Shown here: piece by piece, positions 6,001 to 8,529 of the stretch
Position numbering within the stretch: the first letter of the stretch is position 1
Layout: the number at the start of each line of letters is the position of its first letter
Source of the DNA: MGOM01 sp035455265
GTDB lineage: Bacteria > Chloroflexota > Anaerolineae > Anaerolineales > E44-bin32
DNA: 8,529 nt
Direction of reading: 5' to 3'
Assembly: GCA_035455265.1 (NCBI GenBank)
Contig: DATIFK010000180.1
Span: 1-8,529 of the forward strand
The notes under the pieces: generated by a model
Told to the model about the DNA's origin: nothing
What the model saw: only the letters and a program-made list of their open reading frames with translations
Databases searched by the model: none
Position numbers and translations under genes: made by a program

Positions 6001-6098
6001 GCTTTCAGCCGTCAGCCATCAGCTGTGAGCCACCAGCTGCCAGCCACCAGCCATCAGCCATCCCATTGACCACTGGCCACTCGCCACTGACTACTAGT
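6001..6098. repeat. Degenerate 7-bp tandem repeat, 14 heptamers
   Basis: The stretch divides exactly into 7-base units. The first nine follow GCCATCA or GCCACCA (for example 6015-6021, 6029-6035, 6043-6049, 6050-6056). The next five drift to CACTGAC or CACTGGC types (6064-6098). The phase is kept throughout, with only substitutions. The array ends over the stop codon of the LCP gene (6094-6096) and starts about 12 bases from the -35 box of the recombinase-fold gene. Heptamer arrays of this kind are known as STRR sequences in cyanobacteria. It has no spacers and is not CRISPR. Confidence 0.8.
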
Positions 6099-7497
6099 TG
6101 AGCTTCGCCGGATCGAAGCACGGGTTGTAGTTCTCGCCGACCAGCAGACGGAAGGGCGTTGCGGCCGACGGGTCGTCCATCTCGACCACCGAAGCCGGGC
6201 TCAGCCCGAGGGCGTTCAGGGCCACTTGCCGCTGCTCGTCGGTGGCCTGGCCATAGTCGAGCAGGAGGCTGACGGGTTCACGCTGAGACGTGGCCGGTCC
6301 CGGCTCAGCCTCCAATCCGGCGTACGCCAACCGGTCCATCGCCAGCTCGGCCCAGTCAGGGCGACCGGCTGCGTCCACGACCTCCACGCTGACGATGGGA
6401 GCCGCGGGGTCCTCCTCCGGGAAGAGGAAGGCCTCCTCCAACAAGGCACGGATGGCCTCGGGCTTGGGGAGCAGGACCTGAGCGCCGCTGCCGGGAATGG
6501 TCCATCCGGTGATCTGAGGTCGCCCGATGAACCGGCTGTGGATGTGTGCGAGGTCGATGTGAAGGCCGGCCAGCGCCAGAGAACCCGCATCGGCCAGGCC
6601 GATATCGGTGACCACGAGATCGCGCAGATCGGCGTAGAAGGCGGGCAAGTTGGCGAATGCGTCCAGCGACAGCCCTCGGCGGAAGGCCGCTCGCAGAATC
6701 TCCTGTTGGCGACGAGCCCGATCGTAATCGGATGATCTCTGGCGCGAGCGGGCGTACCACAACGCATCGTAGCCGTCCATATGGACGATGCCCGACGGGA
6801 CGGTGTACAGGGCCCAGTTGGCGCGCACCGACGGCTCGAGGTCCCGCGCCTTGAGCTTCCAGTCGGTGTAACTGCAGGCCACGCGCACGTCGAGGCCCCC
6901 GAGGGTGTCGACCGCCTGCTCGAATCCGGACATCTCCACCAGGGCATAGTGATCGACATGCAGGCCCAGGTTGTAGCGGATGGTATCGAACAAAAGCTGC
7001 GGGCCCCCGCCGGGATAGCCGATCAGCTGGCCGTACGTCCAGGCGGCATTGATGCGCTGCATCGAGTAGCCCGGCAGGTAGACGTACAGGTCGCGCGGGA
7101 TCGAGAGCAGGGTGACAGTGTGCCGTTGGGGCTGGAGCGACGCCAGGATGATCGTGTCGGTGCGGAAGCCCGTCCCGGATCTGCGGTCCGATCCCAGGAG
7201 CAAGATGTTTTGTGTCCCCGCCGGCAGCAGCAGAGGTTGGACGGCGGATGGGATGGGAGTCGTGGTGGGCGGTGGCGAGCCGTAGCTGCCGGGGGAAGCC
7301 CAGACCTCGGGCGTCGGCGGGACGATGGGCGGCCCGAACGGCGCGGCGGTGGGAGGAGCCGGAGCGAATGGCGTCCGCAGGCCCGCCGGCGAGGCCTCCG
7401 CCTTCGGAGGCGGGAGGGTTCCCACGGCCGCCTTGCCCCCGGAGCCGCATGCCGCCAGCATGCAGGCGAGGGCGAAGGCGAACCGGGCGCGCCTCAT
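6094..7497 (-). CDS. LCP (LytR-CpsA-Psr) family lipoprotein with LytR_C-like C-terminal domain
   Basis: LCP enzymes transfer lipid-linked glycopolymers onto the cell wall outside the membrane. The 467-residue protein begins MRRARFAFALACMLAAC, a lipoprotein signal with Cys17. A Pro/Thr/Ala-rich linker (about 25-90) precedes an LCP domain (about 97-275). Family motifs are LLGSDRR (100-106), FRTDT (111-115), SIPRD (132-136), QRINAAW (147-153), VDTLGGLDV (196-204) and DYDRARRQQ (257-265), including the conserved arginines and aspartates. Residues 367-460 resemble the LytR_C domain (VSVEVVDAAGR...FRLLVGENYNP). I chose the ATG at 7497 because it starts the signal peptide and overlaps the stop of the upstream LCP gene as ATGA; a start 28 codons earlier is unlikely. 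There is no separate Shine-Dalgarno, so translation is probably coupled. Its last codons run into the heptamer repeat. Confidence 0.9.
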   Translation of the reverse strand: MRRARFAFALACMLAACGSGGKAAVGTLPPPKAEASPAGLRTPFAPAPPTAAPFGPPIVPPTPEVWASPGSYGSPPPTTTPIPSAVQPLLLPAGTQNILLLGSDRRSGTGFRTDTIILASLQPQRHTVTLLSIPRDLYVYLPGYSMQRINAAWTYGQLIGYPGGGPQLLFDTIRYNLGLHVDHYALVEMSGFEQAVDTLGGLDVRVACSYTDWKLKARDLEPSVRANWALYTVPSGIVHMDGYDALWYARSRQRSSDYDRARRQQEILRAAFRRGLSLDAFANLPAFYADLRDLVVTDIGLADAGSLALAGLHIDLAHIHSRFIGRPQITGWTIPGSGAQVLLPKPEAIRALLEEAFLFPEEDPAAPIVSVEVVDAAGRPDWAELAMDRLAYAGLEAEPGPATSQREPVSLLLDYGQATDEQRQVALNALGLSPASVVEMDDPSAATPFRLLVGENYNPCFDPAKLN

Positions 7498-8529
7498 TGC
7501 GGGAAAGCAGTCTGAAGCATCTGCAGGATGGCGTCGCGGTTGGGCAGCTGCACCGAGGCGCCGCTGTAGGGTACGCGCCACCCCGTCGCCATCGTCGTGT
7601 CGATCGCGTAACGGTGGATCTTGGACGAGTCGGCCAGGACCGCGCTGGCCAGCGGGACCAGGCCCAGCATCTGATCCAGCGTCATGTCGGTCTCCACCAG
7701 GTCGTGGAACGAGGCGTAGAGCTCCGGCAACCTCGCCAGGCCGTCGAGGCTCGCCGCCTTCTGGAACATGGCTTGCACGACCTCCTGCTGGCGCCGCAGG
7801 CGGTCGTAATCACTGCTGTGCTTGCGCATCCGGACGTAGCACAGGGCGGCGAAGCCGTTCATGTGGTGTACGCCGGGTGAGTAGGCCCAATGGACGTGTC
7901 CGCATTCGTCGGCCAGGTAGCCGGTGACTTGAACGTCGATGCCGCCCAGGCTGTCGACCATGGTGATGAAGCCGCTGAAGTTCATGCGAACGTAGCGATC
8001 GATGCGGATGCCAAGGTTGTACTGGATCGTCTGGGCCACCAGTTGCGGACCGCCGCGCAGGTCGGCTACGTTGATCCGGTCGACGCGCCATCCGGGGATG
8101 AACACGTACAGGTCGCGCGGCATCGACAGCAAGGTCACTGTCCCGCGGTCGGGGTCGAGCGAGACGATCATCATGGTGTCGGTCCGGAACCCGGAGGCGG
8201 TGGTGCGGGTGCGGGCGTCCGAGCCGAGCAGGATGACGTTCACGACCCGATCCGAGAAAGGAATGACCGGCATCTCGCGCGGGATGTCGATGGCCGAGGG
8301 CTCGACCGGCGCGGCGTAGTACCCCCACGGGTTTTCGGACGTCGGCGTGGCCAAAGGCGTGGCGGTGGCTGTGGCGCTCGGGAGCGGAGTGGCCGTCGGC
8401 GCCAGGGGGCCGAAGGGCGTTCCCGTGGCGGTGGCGAACGGATTGGGCGTGATCAGAGGCCCGCTGAGGGGGCCGGTGGACGGTAACACGCCGGCCAGCG
8501 ACGAGCATCCGACGCTGGTCAGCACGAGT
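7494..8529 (-). CDS. LCP (LytR-CpsA-Psr) family protein, 5' end cut by window edge
   Basis: This is a second LCP-type glycopolymer transferase, upstream in the same operon and overlapping the next gene by four bases. Numbered from the GTG at 8525, a Thr/Pro/Ala-rich linker (about 10-65, TATATPLATPTS) precedes the LCP domain (about 95-255). Motifs are ILLGSDART (98-106), FRTDT (113-117), SMPRD (134-138), VDRINVAD (148-155), VDSLGGIDV (190-198) and DYDRLRRQQ (239-247). The protein stops soon after the domain and lacks the LytR_C extension of its neighbour. The GTG at 8525 is probably not the true start: the preceding codon is Leu and the sequence LTSVGCSS looks like the end of a lipoprotein signal peptide (Cys7 in this numbering), so the real start should lie beyond the edge. 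The two proteins are about as alike as distant paralogues in the core. Family assignment is secure. Confidence 0.9.
   Translation of the reverse strand, partial: LVLTSVGCSSLAGVLPSTGPLSGPLITPNPFATATGTPFGPLAPTATPLPSATATATPLATPTSENPWGYYAAPVEPSAIDIPREMPVIPFSDRVVNVILLGSDARTRTTASGFRTDTMMIVSLDPDRGTVTLLSMPRDLYVFIPGWRVDRINVADLRGGPQLVAQTIQYNLGIRIDRYVRMNFSGFITMVDSLGGIDVQVTGYLADECGHVHWAYSPGVHHMNGFAALCYVRMRKHSSDYDRLRRQQEVVQAMFQKAASLDGLARLPELYASFHDLVETDMTLDQMLGLVPLASAVLADSSKIHRYAIDTTMATGWRVPYSGASVQLPNRDAILQMLQTAFPQ

Noticed and set aside
6001..6098. CRISPR array
   Set aside because: Units are 7 bases, contiguous and degenerate, with no unique spacers and no cas genes nearby.
6356..7450. 364-codon minus-strand open frame inside the LCP gene
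   Set aside because: It is an alternative frame of the same strand as a gene with all LCP motifs; its Arg/Pro/Gly-rich composition is typical of GC-driven spurious frames.

Overview
The window reads as high-GC bacterial chromosome, most probably from a Chloroflexota (Anaerolineae-like) genome. This placement is an inference. It rests on lipoproteins with Thr/Pro/Ala-rich linkers after the signal peptide, two tandem LCP-family envelope proteins, a cupredoxin lipoprotein and short heptamer repeats. No rRNA, tRNA or other taxonomic marker is present to confirm it.

Layout. Positions 1-968 (minus) hold nearly all of the GTPase gene era, whose 3' end runs off the left edge. Divergent from it, 51 bp away, is a small blue-copper (cupredoxin) lipoprotein at 1020-1415. 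A tungstate ABC transporter operon, tupABC, follows at 1580-3821: binding lipoprotein, permease and ATPase, tightly packed. It is preceded by a very good sigma-70 promoter overlapped by an 8-bp inverted repeat that looks like a molybdate/tungstate-responsive operator. Positions 3822-3994 hold a family of GC-rich repeat units of about 44 bp that can fold into hairpins. The last unit runs into the leader of a DUF47/PhoU-like gene (4011-4634), which ends in a clear stem-loop terminator. After a gene-free stretch of about 270 bp comes a minus-strand tyrosine-recombinase-fold protein (4965-5942) that has lost the nucleophilic tyrosine and most other catalytic residues. It has its own recognisable promoter. 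A strict 7-bp-period tandem repeat (6001-6098) separates it from two minus-strand LytR-CpsA-Psr (LCP) genes (6094-7497 and 7494 to the right edge), which overlap by ATGA. The upstream one is cut by the window edge.

How the genes work together. TupA captures tungstate outside the membrane, TupB forms the channel and TupC powers import, supplying W (or Mo) for pterin-cofactor enzymes encoded elsewhere. The two LCP proteins are likely to attach glycopolymers to the cell wall. The other genes look like independent single-gene units.

I see no clear undescribed multi-gene system here. The points most worth checking are the tup operator/hairpin arrangement, the missing conventional start of tupB, the catalytically degenerate recombinase, the two repeat types, and the lipoprotein-type LCP pair.
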